This document shows, piece after piece, positions 40,446-48,643 of a stretch of 64,000 nt of DNA (position 1 is the stretch's first letter; every line of letters begins with the position of its first letter). Origin of the DNA: JAPULR01 sp963665075 (lineage in GTDB: Bacteria; Chloroflexota; Dehalococcoidia; Lucifugimonadales; GCA-2712585); contig OY762063.1 of the NCBI GenBank assembly GCA_963665075.1, positions 1,364,001-1,428,000 on the forward strand. Reading direction: 5' to 3'. The notes under the pieces were generated by a model. The model saw nothing but the letters and a program-made list of their open reading frames with translations, ran no database searches and had not been told where the DNA came from. A program made the translations under genes and the position numbers.

Positions 40446-40973
40446 ATGACGGAAAGTCCAAGTTATGCTTTAGTCCGATTTGGGCTGGCGTTCCTGACCG
40501 CTCTCATCTTCCTGGCCGCCTGCGCCGGCGATGAGGAAAACGCGCAAACACCAACGCCCTCCCTAGCTTCCGAAATCGAAGCGGAAGCAACCATCGCCTC
40601 CTGCACCTTCTACCTCGAAGTCGCGGACACCCCGCAAGAACGCGCCCGCGGACTTATGGGACGGGAATCTCTGGACGAATACCACGGCGTCCTCTTCGTC
40701 TTCGAAAAACAGCAGACCCTCAACTTCTGGATGAGAAACACCCTCATCCCCCTCGACATCCTCTTCATAGACGAAAACCTAACCGTCGTCGACGTCCAGA
40801 CCATGCGCCCGGAGCACGAAGCGACGTCGGACTCCCTCCCCATCCACACCTCCGCCAAACCCGCCCTCTACGCCATAGAGGTCAACGAAGGCGTCGCCGC
40901 CCAATGCGGCATCGAACCCGGCACACCCGTCCACCTACGCGAAATCACCCACACACCCACAATATCATTCTGA
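40446..40973 (+). CDS. DUF192 family lipoprotein
   Basis: A 175-aa protein starting at ATG 40446 with an export signal VRFGLAFLTALIFLAACAGD, lipobox-like LAAC. The mature part is DUF192: FYLEVADTPQERARGLMGRESL, GVLFVFEKQQTLNFWMRNTLIPLDILFIDEN, and YAIEVNEGVAAQCGIEPG. The family fold is known, its function is not. It sits between the first two phage blocks, in host-type context. Confidence 0.88.
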   Translation: MTESPSYALVRFGLAFLTALIFLAACAGDEENAQTPTPSLASEIEAEATIASCTFYLEVADTPQERARGLMGRESLDEYHGVLFVFEKQQTLNFWMRNTLIPLDILFIDENLTVVDVQTMRPEHEATSDSLPIHTSAKPALYAIEVNEGVAAQCGIEPGTPVHLREITHTPTISF

Positions 40974-41007
40974 GCGTCAGCGAAGAATCTAGCCGCAGGA
41001 TTCCCCC
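40960..41007. repeat. Family-6 repeat at the end of the DUF192 gene
   Basis: ATCATTCTGAGCGTCAGCGAAGAATCTAGCC overlaps the stop codon. A related copy (GTCATTCTGAGGAGG ... GAAGAATCTCGCC) lies at 46075-46120. These resemble a common dispersed bacterial repeat. Confidence 0.6.
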
Positions 41008-41994
41008 CTACCCGTGCAGCTCAATCACATCCCCGTCCGCCAGCACGTAATCCCGCCCCACCCGCTGGCCGTCGAACTTCGCCGACCCCCACAGCAGCGC
41101 GTACTTCAGCTTCTCCCGCCATTCCTTGTGCAGCCTCTGGGCCGCGTCCGAGGCGGTGCTCCCCCGCACAATCACGATGGGCTTGTCGAAGTCCGGCTGC
41201 CCGCTGGGGCTTTTCGTGTACACCCTCACCTTGTTCAGATGCACAAACGCCTGCCGCCCCACCTCCTCCAGCCCCGTCCCGTCCAGGCACGACAGCCTGA
41301 TGATGGTGAATTTCTCCCCATAGGCCCGCTCCAACGCCCGAAACTTCCCTCCCGCATCCTCCGCGTCAGCCTTGTTGGCCAGAATAATCGCCAGCTTCTG
41401 AATCCGCGCCCCCTCCGGGTCGATGGCCTCCCCCGCCTCCAGCAGCGAATACCCCCACTGATGCAGCAGCGCGTTTATCTCCGCCATCTCCCCCATCGGG
41501 TCGCCCTCCAGATTCACCGTCACCAGCAGCAAGTCCGTGTTCCGCAGCAGCCCGAACAGCCGCGTCTGCACGTCCAGCGCGTTCAGCGCGGGCGTGTCCA
41601 CCAGCTGGAACTTGATGTTTTCGAAAGGAAGCATCCCCACCATCGGTATCTGCGTCGTGAACGGATAGTCCCCCACCTTGGCCGGCGCCCGCGTCAGCGC
41701 GTTCAGAATCTCCGACTTCCCTGCGTTCGGCAGACCGACAATCAGCACCTGTCCCGCCCCCTCCTTGCGGATGCTGAAGGGCTGCGGCCCGCCGCTGGTG
41801 CTCTTCGGCTTCTCCAGCTCCTCCATGTGCCGCGACATACGGGCGCGCAGGTCCGCCCGCAGATGGTCCGTCCCCTTGTGCTTCGGGATGACGGCCATCA
41901 TCTCCTGAAGCGCGGCAACCTTCGCCGGCAGCGTCCTGGCCTGCCGGTAGCGCTGCTCCGCTTCCCTGTATATGGGGGTTAGATTAGCCGGCAT
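41008..41994 (-). CDS. DRG/Obg-like GTPase with C-terminal TGS domain
   Basis: A 328-aa GTPase of the DRG/Obg group. G1 GLPNAGKS, G3 VDTPAL (in place of DTPG), and G4 NKAD are present, and G5-like SCLDGTG follows. The N-terminal HLRADLRARMSRHMEELEK helix resembles DRG proteins. A C-terminal TGS-like domain (VYTKSPSGQPDF ... YALLWGSAKFDGQRVGRDYVLADGDVIELH) ends the chain. These proteins act on ribosomes or RNA. Start chosen at ATG 41994 (MPANLTPIY); upstream in-frame residues are repeat translation. Confidence 0.9.
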   Translation of the reverse strand: MPANLTPIYREAEQRYRQARTLPAKVAALQEMMAVIPKHKGTDHLRADLRARMSRHMEELEKPKSTSGGPQPFSIRKEGAGQVLIVGLPNAGKSEILNALTRAPAKVGDYPFTTQIPMVGMLPFENIKFQLVDTPALNALDVQTRLFGLLRNTDLLLVTVNLEGDPMGEMAEINALLHQWGYSLLEAGEAIDPEGARIQKLAIILANKADAEDAGGKFRALERAYGEKFTIIRLSCLDGTGLEEVGRQAFVHLNKVRVYTKSPSGQPDFDKPIVIVRGSTASDAAQRLHKEWREKLKYALLWGSAKFDGQRVGRDYVLADGDVIELHG

Positions 41995-42363
41995 CTCTCT
42001 TCTCCCTTCCCTCTTGACGGAGACCTTTGCATAACCGCCATTCCCGCCACCCCCACCGTCATTCCCGCCACCCCCACCGTCATTCCCGCCACCCCCACCG
42101 TCATTCCCGCGAAAGCGGGAATCCATCCCCGCTCACCCTGAGCCAACCACCCACCGCTCACCCTGAGCTTGTCGAAGGGTCGAGCGCCCCCTCCGTCATT
42201 CCGGCGAAAGCCGGAATCCATCTTCCTCTCTGATGGAGGCCTTTGCATAACCCTCCCAAGGGCGTCGATTAGCCTCTTCCCCCTTGATGGGGGAAGATTG
42301 AGATGGGGGTGATTCAGGTGAGGTGGATGTCCCATCCGGCAGTTACTCAAATCTCTCCACCCC
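41995..42363. repeat. Half-palindrome tandem array and family-1/2/3 cluster
   Basis: From 42036 three units of CGTCATTCCCGCCACCCCCAC (period 21, first one CGCC) run into a complete palindrome at 42099-42125. A family-2 copy, a family-1 variant with CCGGCGAAAGCCGG and a family-3 copy follow. The motif GACCTTTGCATAAC occurs at 42022 and GCCTTTGCATAAC at 42239, flanking the array. Confidence 0.8.
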
Positions 42364-43143
42364 CTAACGTCCCCTGTACTCCGGCTCCCGCTTTTCCACG
42401 AAGGCCCTCGCCGACTCCTCGAAGTCGGCGGTGTTGTGAAGCCGCAACGCCGCCTGATAGTAGTCCGCCTCCGCGGCGGCCCGAACCCAGGGCCAACGCG
42501 TCACCCGCACGCCCGCGCGGACGGCCAGCGGCGGCGCCTGTAGAATCTGCTCCGCCAACTTCAACGCTCCCTCCACGTGCTTCCCCTTCGGCGTCACCCG
42601 GTTAATCAACCCATGCCCCAACAGCGTTTCGGCGCTCTGCGACTGCCCCGTCAGCAGCATCTCCGTAGTCATCTTGGAAGGCATAAAATTCTGCACCTTC
42701 GCCCACGCAGGCCCGCCGGGAAAGCCCCGCAGCGTTTCCGTCAGCCCGAATGCCGCCCCCTCTTCCGCAACGATGAGATCGCACTCGGCGGCAATGACCA
42801 AGCCGTATCCCAGGCAGTATCCATGCACGGCGGCAATGACGGGCTTCCAGTTGATGCACCGCCCCAGAAACCCCTCCGGGTTCATGCCCATGCCCCAGTC
42901 GGCGTCCCGCTGCCGCGAGTCCGGCGCGTGAAACCGCTCCTTCACGTCCGCGCCGGAGCAGAAGGCGCTACCCGCCCCATGCACCACCGCCGCCCAAGCC
43001 TCGTCGTCTACGTCGAAACTGTGCAGCGCCTCCGACAGGTCAATCTCCAGATCCTTGTTGACGGCGTTCAGCACCCGCGGACGATTCAGCGTCACGTAGC
43101 CGATGCGCCCTTCCCTGCGATATGTGACGGCTTTCGCGCTCAT
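42364..43143 (-). CDS. Enoyl-CoA hydratase/isomerase family protein
   Basis: A 259-aa crotonase-fold protein. VTLNRPRVLNAVN, the oxyanion-hole segments GSAFCSGADVKERF and AAVHGYCLGYGLVIAAECDLIVAEEGAAFGLTETLRGFPGG and the C-terminal helical part are all present. The usual GxGxGGGxE second oxyanion motif is altered to GYCLGYGL; Glu is present in LTETLRGF. Substrate unknown. The start ATG 43143 gives MSAKAVTYRREGRIGY; an upstream ATG adds unlike sequence. Confidence 0.88.
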   Translation of the reverse strand: MSAKAVTYRREGRIGYVTLNRPRVLNAVNKDLEIDLSEALHSFDVDDEAWAAVVHGAGSAFCSGADVKERFHAPDSRQRDADWGMGMNPEGFLGRCINWKPVIAAVHGYCLGYGLVIAAECDLIVAEEGAAFGLTETLRGFPGGPAWAKVQNFMPSKMTTEMLLTGQSQSAETLLGHGLINRVTPKGKHVEGALKLAEQILQAPPLAVRAGVRVTRWPWVRAAAEADYYQAALRLHNTADFEESARAFVEKREPEYRGR

Positions 43144-43546
43144 GGCAGAACCACCTCCAAAGCCTATTATGCCGCACCCGCACAAGTCTTGCCAGTCGCC
43201 CCGCCTTCACCCCTGCCCAACACCCACCCTTCCCCCCGCCCCCTGTAGGGGCGACCGGCCGGTCGCCCCTACGTTGTGCAAAACCCCATCGCCAACCTGC
43301 CCTTCCCCCTCTACCCACCTCCGTCATTCCCGTGCAAACGGGAATCCATCTTATCCCTTCCCCCTCGATGGGAGAAGGTTAGGATGGGGGTGACTCCTCC
43401 CGCTCACCCTGAGCGTGTCGAAGGGCTGGGGGTGATTCCCCGGCTCACCATAAGCCACCACATCCGCTCACCCTTAGCCTGTCCTGAGCGTGTCGAAGGG
43501 CTTGTCGAAGGGTCGAGCGGGCGGCGCCCCCTTCAATTCCCCAAAA
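43144..43546. repeat. Repeat cluster before the portal block
   Basis: A perfect family-4 palindrome at 43245-43272 (GTAGGGGCGACCGGCC and complement), a family-1 variant near 43322-43348, family-3 text, and at least three family-2 fragments near 43400-43517. No gene is seen. Confidence 0.75.
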
Positions 43547-43590
43547 TTGACAAAAACGACTTGCAATCAAACAAATATACGTTCTATAGT
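43547..43590 (+). promoter_or_regulatory. Promoter of the portal block, leaderless layout
   Basis: TTGACA at 43547, TTGCAA at 43561-43566, then an 18-base spacer and TATAGT at 43585-43590. The TTGCAA-18-TATAGT unit ends seven bases before the ATG at 43598, as at 15252/15260, implying a leaderless message. The order TGACA / TTGCAA / GTTCTAT is shared with the capsid block at 55572-55616. Confidence 0.6.
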
Positions 43591-43597
43591 ATACGCC

Positions 43598-43987
43598 ATG
43601 AGCAGAAAATCTATTCGAACCCCAAGGAGAACCCCGCACAAAATGCCCGCCCGCCGCACCAATAGCAACCCCGTCGGCGCACACATCGACGGCCAGGAAT
43701 ACAGGGACGAAGGCTGCGAAGTCTCCCCGTCCTGCCTGCGCTGTCCCCTGCCCCGATGCAAGTACGACGACCCCAACTACGCCAAGTCCCAACGCCGCCG
43801 TCGGAAGGACAGTCTGTTCATCCAGGCGCACGTGCGAGAGGGCCTGCCGGTGTCGGAGATCGCCCGCAGGTACGGGCTGAGCCACAGAACCATATATCGA
43901 ATTTTGAGGAGGAACGGCTATGGAAGAACTAAATCTGCCCCAACTGGTGGCGCGAAGAGACGCCCAACGTCTGCAAGGCTACGCTGA
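43598..43987 (+). CDS. HTH protein with Cys cluster at start of portal block
   Basis: A 129-aa basic protein. A Cys cluster (SPSCLRCPLPRC) is followed by a predicted helix-turn-helix, VSEIARRYGLSHRTIYRILRRNGY, of the kind found in small terminases and transposase-type N termini. Its final 68 bases overlap the portal gene, which starts inside it at 43920. It could be a small terminase or a block regulator; position next to portal and a promoter supports a phage role. Confidence 0.65.
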   Translation: MSRKSIRTPRRTPHKMPARRTNSNPVGAHIDGQEYRDEGCEVSPSCLRCPLPRCKYDDPNYAKSQRRRRKDSLFIQAHVREGLPVSEIARRYGLSHRTIYRILRRNGYGRTKSAPTGGAKRRPTSARLR

Positions 43988-45248
43988 GAACATCGGCTTC
44001 TTCGCCGGGCGCCAGTGGCAGGGCCGCCAGCGTCGCGGCGAGCGGCGGCTCACCTTCAACTACGTCCGCGCCCTGCTGGAGAAGGTCACCTCCTACATGG
44101 CCTCCGGCGGCATCCTGGCAATGGAGCCGGTGGACGCTTCCGACGAAGGCATGGCCCGCGCCCGCAGCGCCGAAATCGCCATGCGCCGCGTCTACCAGGA
44201 CAACCGGCTGGGGGAACTCGACCTGGCCACCGAGATCGACGCCGCCGTCCTCGGCGACGGCTGCTACAAGGTCATCTGGGATCCGGAGGAACGCCGCGTC
44301 CGCGTCACCGCTCCCGACGTCCAGGGCATCTTCGCTTGGTGGGTTGGAGACGACCCCTCCAGGGTCTGGCGCGTCGCCAGCCGATACCGCATCTCCGCCG
44401 AAGACGCCGACCGACTCTACAACGTCAAGACCGGCGACCAGGACGGCATGGCAACCGTCGTCGAAGGCTGGACCAAGTCCGAGTTTCAGCTTTGGGTCGG
44501 CGACTCCCTGATAGACGAACGGCCCAACCCCTACGCTTTCATCCCCTTCGTCATCTTCCCCAACCTGCGCGACCCCAAGCGCTTCTGGGGCGTCTCCGAC
44601 ATTCCCATCCTGATGGAACCCGCGCGGGAACTGAACCGCGCCCTCTCCCAGCTTTCCACCATCCTCGAACTCTCCGGCAACCCCATCGCCGTCCTGGAAG
44701 GCGTGGAAGAATCCCGCGACATCGCCGTCGAGCCGGGCGCCGTCTGGGAACTTCCCGACCAGGCCCGCGCCTACCTGCTGGACCTGCTCCAGGGCGGCGG
44801 CGCCAAGCTTCACGCCGACTACATCAAGCTGGTCTACGACGCCCTCCACGACCTGTCGGAAGCGCCGCGAATCAGCTTCGGACACAACCCCCAGCGTCTC
44901 TCCGGCGTGGCCCTGGAGATGGAGATGCACCCCCTGCTTCAGCGCGTTCAGCGCAAGCGGCTCATCCGCTCCTGGGTCTACCGCCGCCGCGCCGAGATGG
45001 CCCTGAAGATGCTGGAACGCTTCGCCGGCCACGACTTCGGCGAACTCTGGATTCGTGTGGACTGGGGGCCGCTGCTGCCCCAGGACCGCACCCGGCTGGT
45101 TCAGCAGGAACGGACGCTGGTGGAAGCGGGCATCCACAGCCGCCGCCGCGCAATGGAGCGTCTGGGCGTCGTAGACCCCGAGTCGGAACAGCGGACCATC
45201 CGCCGCGAGTCGGCCCAGCCGGCCGCGGAAAACACGAGCAACAACTAG
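43920..45248 (+). CDS. Phage portal protein (SPP1 gp6-like)
   Basis: The portal ring through which DNA enters the capsid. The 442-aa protein has an N-terminal helical part with QGYAENIGFFAGRQWQGRQRRGERRLTFNYVRALLEKVTSYM, the typical portal entry, then DAAVLGDGCYKVIWDPE and VEGWTKSEFQLWVGDSLI, and NPYAFIPFVIFPNLRDPKRFWGVSDIPILMEPARELNRALSQLS. The C-terminal part is charged. It is coupled to the HTH gene upstream and followed by a scaffold-like gene, the usual order. Codon use is host-like. Confidence 0.85.
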   Translation: MEELNLPQLVARRDAQRLQGYAENIGFFAGRQWQGRQRRGERRLTFNYVRALLEKVTSYMASGGILAMEPVDASDEGMARARSAEIAMRRVYQDNRLGELDLATEIDAAVLGDGCYKVIWDPEERRVRVTAPDVQGIFAWWVGDDPSRVWRVASRYRISAEDADRLYNVKTGDQDGMATVVEGWTKSEFQLWVGDSLIDERPNPYAFIPFVIFPNLRDPKRFWGVSDIPILMEPARELNRALSQLSTILELSGNPIAVLEGVEESRDIAVEPGAVWELPDQARAYLLDLLQGGGAKLHADYIKLVYDALHDLSEAPRISFGHNPQRLSGVALEMEMHPLLQRVQRKRLIRSWVYRRRAEMALKMLERFAGHDFGELWIRVDWGPLLPQDRTRLVQQERTLVEAGIHSRRRAMERLGVVDPESEQRTIRRESAQPAAENTSNN

Positions 45249-45258
45249 AGGAGGCATC

Positions 45259-45810
45259 ATGGAAAAGCAACGAAACGAATCCCCCGAGACCCCCGAAGTC
45301 AGGCACGAAAACGCCGAAAATTCGGACTCGTTTCCCCCACAGAAAAAAACGAATCCCCCGGAAACGAATCAGGAAGAACCGACGGAGGAACCCTCTCCCC
45401 CGGCGGAAAATCAGCAGGACGAGCAGGAATCCGACAACATCGCCGACCCCCAAATGCAATCCCGCATAGCCGAGCTTGAACAGCAGCTTGAGCAGTCCGA
45501 GACCCAGCGACGCGAGGGCGAGGAAAAACTTTCCGCCGCCCAGAAGTCCCTCGCCGAGGCCGTCTCCCGCTATCGGACGATGCTCCTGGAATCCATGCCG
45601 GAAGCCCCGGAGACGATGGTCGTCGGCGAAACCGTCGACGAGATAGACCGCTCCTTCGCCGACGCCAAGGCCCTGGTTCAGCGCGTCCGCCGCGAGGTCG
45701 AAGAAAAGCTCGCCAAAGAGCGACTCCCCGCCGGTTCCCCCACCCGCGGCCCCGCCAACCTCTCCGCCCTGACCCCTATGGAGAAAATCCGCTCCGCCCT
45801 CTCCAGCTAG
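45259..45810 (+). CDS. Phage scaffolding-like protein
   Basis: A 183-aa acidic protein: a long Glu/Pro/Asn-rich disordered N terminus, then a coiled coil (MQSRIAELEQQLEQSETQRREGEEKLSAAQKSLAEAV) and a C-terminal SALTPMEKIRSALSS. This composition and its place immediately after the portal gene match capsid scaffolds, which are poorly conserved in sequence. The ATG follows GGAGGC; it is ten bases from the portal stop. The major capsid gene that normally follows is almost 10 kb away. Confidence 0.65.
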   Translation: MEKQRNESPETPEVRHENAENSDSFPPQKKTNPPETNQEEPTEEPSPPAENQQDEQESDNIADPQMQSRIAELEQQLEQSETQRREGEEKLSAAQKSLAEAVSRYRTMLLESMPEAPETMVVGETVDEIDRSFADAKALVQRVRREVEEKLAKERLPAGSPTRGPANLSALTPMEKIRSALSS

Positions 45811-46178
45811 CCGCTTCACAACAAACCCCTTCCCCCCTAACCCTCCGTCATTCCCGCCAACCACCTTCGTCATTCCCGCGAAGGCGGGAATCCATCCCCC
45901 TCCGCTCACCCTGAGCCAAACCACATCCGCTCACCCTGAGCCTGTCGAAGGGTCGAGCGGATGGACAACCCGTCATTCCCGCCAACCACCTTCGTCATTC
46001 CCGCGCAGGCGGGAATCCATTTTCTCCCCTCTCCCCTTGGGAGAGGGATAGGGTGAGGGTGCGCCCCCACCCAAATGTCATTCTGAGGAGGCCCCGCAAC
46101 GAAGAATCTCGCCGCCTTAGCGACAAACGCGCCCACCCACCCACTAATCTGCCACCTATACCCACAAACGCCGCCCGC
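45811..46178. repeat. Repeat cluster after the scaffold gene
   Basis: Family-1 copies near 45871-45896 and 45990-46020, two family-2 copies near 45906-45958, family-3 text near 46030-46060 and a family-6 copy at 46075-46120. No gene is seen. Confidence 0.75.
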
Positions 46179-46184
46179 CTATAA
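46179..46184 (+). promoter_or_regulatory. -10 box before LLM oxidoreductase
   Basis: Perfect TATAAT 42 bases upstream of the ATG at 46226, with an AGGGA site just before the start. No clear -35 was found. Confidence 0.4.
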
Positions 46185-46225
46185 TGAACAATGACATCAA
46201 AGAATGCATCCATAGGGAAAGAAAA

Positions 46226-47248
46226 ATGAACCTCAAATTCGCCGCCACGTCCCGCCCCGGCCACCACGCCGAACTCATAGAATGGGTGCAGGCCGCCGAG
46301 TCCCTCGGCTACCACCGCATCGGCATCGCCGACTCCCCCGCCCTCTACCGCGACGTCTGGGTCTCCCTGACCCACGTCGCCCTCAACACCCGCCGCCTTC
46401 CCTTCGGCTCCTGGGTCACCAACCCCGTCACCCGCCATCCCGTGGTCACCGCCAGCGCCGCTTCCGCCTTGGCCGAAATCGCCCCCGACCGCGTCTGCAT
46501 CGGCATAGGCTCCGGCAACAGCGGCGTCTACAACGCCGGTCGCCGCGCCGCAACCCTCGCATCTCTAAGAGAATACGTCGCCACCCTCCGCGCCCTGCTG
46601 ACCACCGGCGAAGCCCAATACGCCGACGGCACAGCCCGCCTCCGCTGGCCCGCCAAGGGTGGAAATATCCCCATCTACATGGCCGCCCACGCCCGCGGCT
46701 CCCTGCGCCTCGCCGGCGAACTCGCCGACGGTGTGGTCGTCGGCACGGGCACAACCCCGGAGGTGGTGGAAGCGTCTATGCAAGCCCTCGCCGAGGGCGC
46801 CCGCATCGCCGGTCGCGACCCCAACGACATCGACGTCTGGTGGTCCGTCCCCTTCAACCTCCACGACAGCGATGACGATGGCCTCGACCCCCAGGGCGGC
46901 CCCGCGCGGGAAGCCAACTACCTCAACCGCTTCACCCTCAAGGGCAAATTCGTCCCCAGGCAATACTGGGAAGGCATCCGCGCCCTCGCCCAGGCCTACG
47001 ACCTCAGCACCCACGGGCGCCCCACCCACGAGCAGCTGCGTCGATACGACACGCTGGCCGAGGAATACGGCGTCCGCGACTACCTGCTGGAGCGATTCGG
47101 CGGCATCAGCGGCACGGCGGAAGAATGCATCGACAAGCTCCGCCACAACGCCGCCATCGGCGTCCGCCAATACAGCATCAACGTCCCCGACGAAAACCGC
47201 CCCCAACGCCTCCGCCGCATGATGGAACAAGTCATCAGCCGCGCCTGA
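46226..47248 (+). CDS. LLM-class F420-dependent oxidoreductase, second copy
   Basis: A 340-aa luciferase-like flavin/F420 oxidoreductase. It has WVQAAESLGYHRIGIADSPALYRDVWVSL, NPVTRHPVVTASAASALAEIAPDRVCIGIGSGNSG, NIPIYMAAHARGSLRLAGELADGVVVG, and a C-terminal FGGISGTAEECIDKL. It is only distantly like the one at 25221. Start at ATG 46226 (MNLKFAATS); the upstream ATG at 46184 overlaps the -10 box. It lies between two phage blocks, without link to F420 genes here. Confidence 0.87.
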   Translation: MNLKFAATSRPGHHAELIEWVQAAESLGYHRIGIADSPALYRDVWVSLTHVALNTRRLPFGSWVTNPVTRHPVVTASAASALAEIAPDRVCIGIGSGNSGVYNAGRRAATLASLREYVATLRALLTTGEAQYADGTARLRWPAKGGNIPIYMAAHARGSLRLAGELADGVVVGTGTTPEVVEASMQALAEGARIAGRDPNDIDVWWSVPFNLHDSDDDGLDPQGGPAREANYLNRFTLKGKFVPRQYWEGIRALAQAYDLSTHGRPTHEQLRRYDTLAEEYGVRDYLLERFGGISGTAEECIDKLRHNAAIGVRQYSINVPDENRPQRLRRMMEQVISRA

Positions 47249-47318
47249 CCCGCCCCATGCCAAAACCCCCATCCCGTTGTACAATAAGAGGCGGCGATCA
47301 TCCGACAAGGAGAACCCA

Positions 47319-47609
47319 ATGAACGGCAGAGAGATACTAGACGTCCTCAAACCACACAAGGAGACCCTTAAAGAGCGTTTCGGCGTGGAACGCCTCGCTC
47401 TCTTCGGCGCTTTCGCCCGAAATGAAGGCGCTGAAAACGGCTTCGTTGAGATCCTGGTCAAGCTCGACAAAGCGGCCACGTCCAAAACCTATTTTGGAGT
47501 CCAGTTTTATATTGAGGACTTGCTCGGCCGCAACGTGCTCCTCTTTACCGACAAGGCGTTGGAATCCCGATACCGCCCCATAGTGGAGCGGGAGGCAATG
47601 TATGTCTGA
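47319..47609 (+). CDS. MntA-like minimal nucleotidyltransferase with lost active site
   Basis: A 96-aa protein of the minimal nucleotidyltransferase family, normally the antitoxin that adds AMP to its HEPN partner. The GS-x10-DxD motif has become G30-A31-x10-F42-V43-E44, and the third acidic position reads NVLLF (L74) where the intact copy has TVDLA (D74). Thus all three metal ligands are altered and the enzyme should be dead. It overlaps its HEPN partner by eight bases. The copy at 47985 keeps all three residues. Confidence 0.85.
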   Translation: MNGREILDVLKPHKETLKERFGVERLALFGAFARNEGAENGFVEILVKLDKAATSKTYFGVQFYIEDLLGRNVLLFTDKALESRYRPIVEREAMYV

Positions 47610-47967
47610 GGCTCCTCCAGAGACTCAGAGTTGGACTTCTGATATTGAATCCATGATTGAGTTCTCCGAAGATGTCATCTGTTATACGAAGGGGCTGAAC
47701 CGGAAAGCTTTCGTGAATGACAAGCGCACCTTTGACGCCACGTTGAGAAAGATTGAGGTGCTCGGACTGGCGGCGTCCCACGTGCACGAGGACGTTCGGC
47801 AAGCGTATCCCCACATCGAATGGCGGCAAATCGTAGCCACTAGAAATTTTCTGGCTCACGCCTTCTCTGGCATTGACGCCGATATTATCTGGGGCATCGT
47901 CCAGAATGATGTGCCCATCCTCATTCCTCAACTGCAAAAGCTGTTAGCAGACCAAGAGCGGGATTAA
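47602..47967 (+). CDS. HEPN domain protein with Tyr-to-Phe in RX4HXY
   Basis: A 121-aa HEPN-fold protein (HepT-like RNase toxin) of an MNT/HEPN pair. The catalytic motif RX4HXY is RNFLAHAF: Arg81 and His86 are present, but Tyr (the residue that the partner modifies with AMP in the Shewanella pair) is Phe88. The change matches the loss of the active site in the neighbouring nucleotidyltransferase. Whether it is still an active RNase is not known. It overlaps the upstream gene. Confidence 0.85.
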   Translation: MSEAPPETQSWTSDIESMIEFSEDVICYTKGLNRKAFVNDKRTFDATLRKIEVLGLAASHVHEDVRQAYPHIEWRQIVATRNFLAHAFSGIDADIIWGIVQNDVPILIPQLQKLLADQERD

Positions 47968-47984
47968 CCCATCAAGTGCATCCA

Positions 47985-48638
47985 ATGAATCGCCAACAAG
48001 TCCTGAACATACTTCGACAACACAAGCCAATCCTCGAAGAGCGTTTCGGCGTGACCGAACTCACCCTCTTCGGCTCCTTCGCCCGCGACCAGGCCACCGA
48101 AGACAGCGACGTGGACGTAATCGTGAAATTCAACGGCCCGGCCACTTCCAAAGGCTATTTCGGCACCGTACGCTACCTGGAAGAACTGCTGGGCCGCACC
48201 GTAGACCTCGCCACCGAGAAGTCGCTGCGCGACGAAATCCGCCCCTTCGTAGAGAGAGATATCAATATGTCTGAGACAAGCGATAAGCCACGCCGCTGGG
48301 ACTTCTACCTTAAGGATATGATCCGCTATGCGGAAACTACCCTTGAGCTTACCAAGGGCCTCGATCAGGACGCGTTCGTGAGCGACATACGCGACTATCT
48401 TGCTACCCTAAAGAGCATCGAAATGATTGGTGAGGCGGCGGCCCAGATTCCCCCTTCTGTCAAGGAAGCTCATCCGAATATCCCTTGGGGAGACATCATC
48501 GGGGTTCGCAACCGTATTGCTCACTTTTATTCGGGCATCGACAACGACGTTGTGTGGAAAATCATCCAAACCGACATCCCAACCCTAATCCCCCAACTTG
48601 AAAAACTGCTAGCTGACGAGGAGCGCGAAACGCCCTAA
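47985..48638 (+). CDS. Fused MNT-HEPN protein (MntA-HepT in one chain), intact motifs
   Basis: A 217-aa single reading frame with a nucleotidyltransferase domain (residues 1-92) and a HEPN domain (95-217). The first has G30-S31-x10-D42-V43-D44 and D74, the second Arg175, His180 and Tyr182 of RX4HXY (RNRIAHFY). The join reads RDINMSETS: the start codon of a formerly separate HEPN gene (ATGTCTGAG, also in the copy at 47602) is in frame, and a two-base difference explains the fusion. GTG 47976 is an alternative start. Toxin and antitoxin in one chain is unusual. Confidence 0.85.
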   Translation: MNRQQVLNILRQHKPILEERFGVTELTLFGSFARDQATEDSDVDVIVKFNGPATSKGYFGTVRYLEELLGRTVDLATEKSLRDEIRPFVERDINMSETSDKPRRWDFYLKDMIRYAETTLELTKGLDQDAFVSDIRDYLATLKSIEMIGEAAAQIPPSVKEAHPNIPWGDIIGVRNRIAHFYSGIDNDVVWKIIQTDIPTLIPQLEKLLADEERETP

Positions 48639-48643
48639 CCCCC

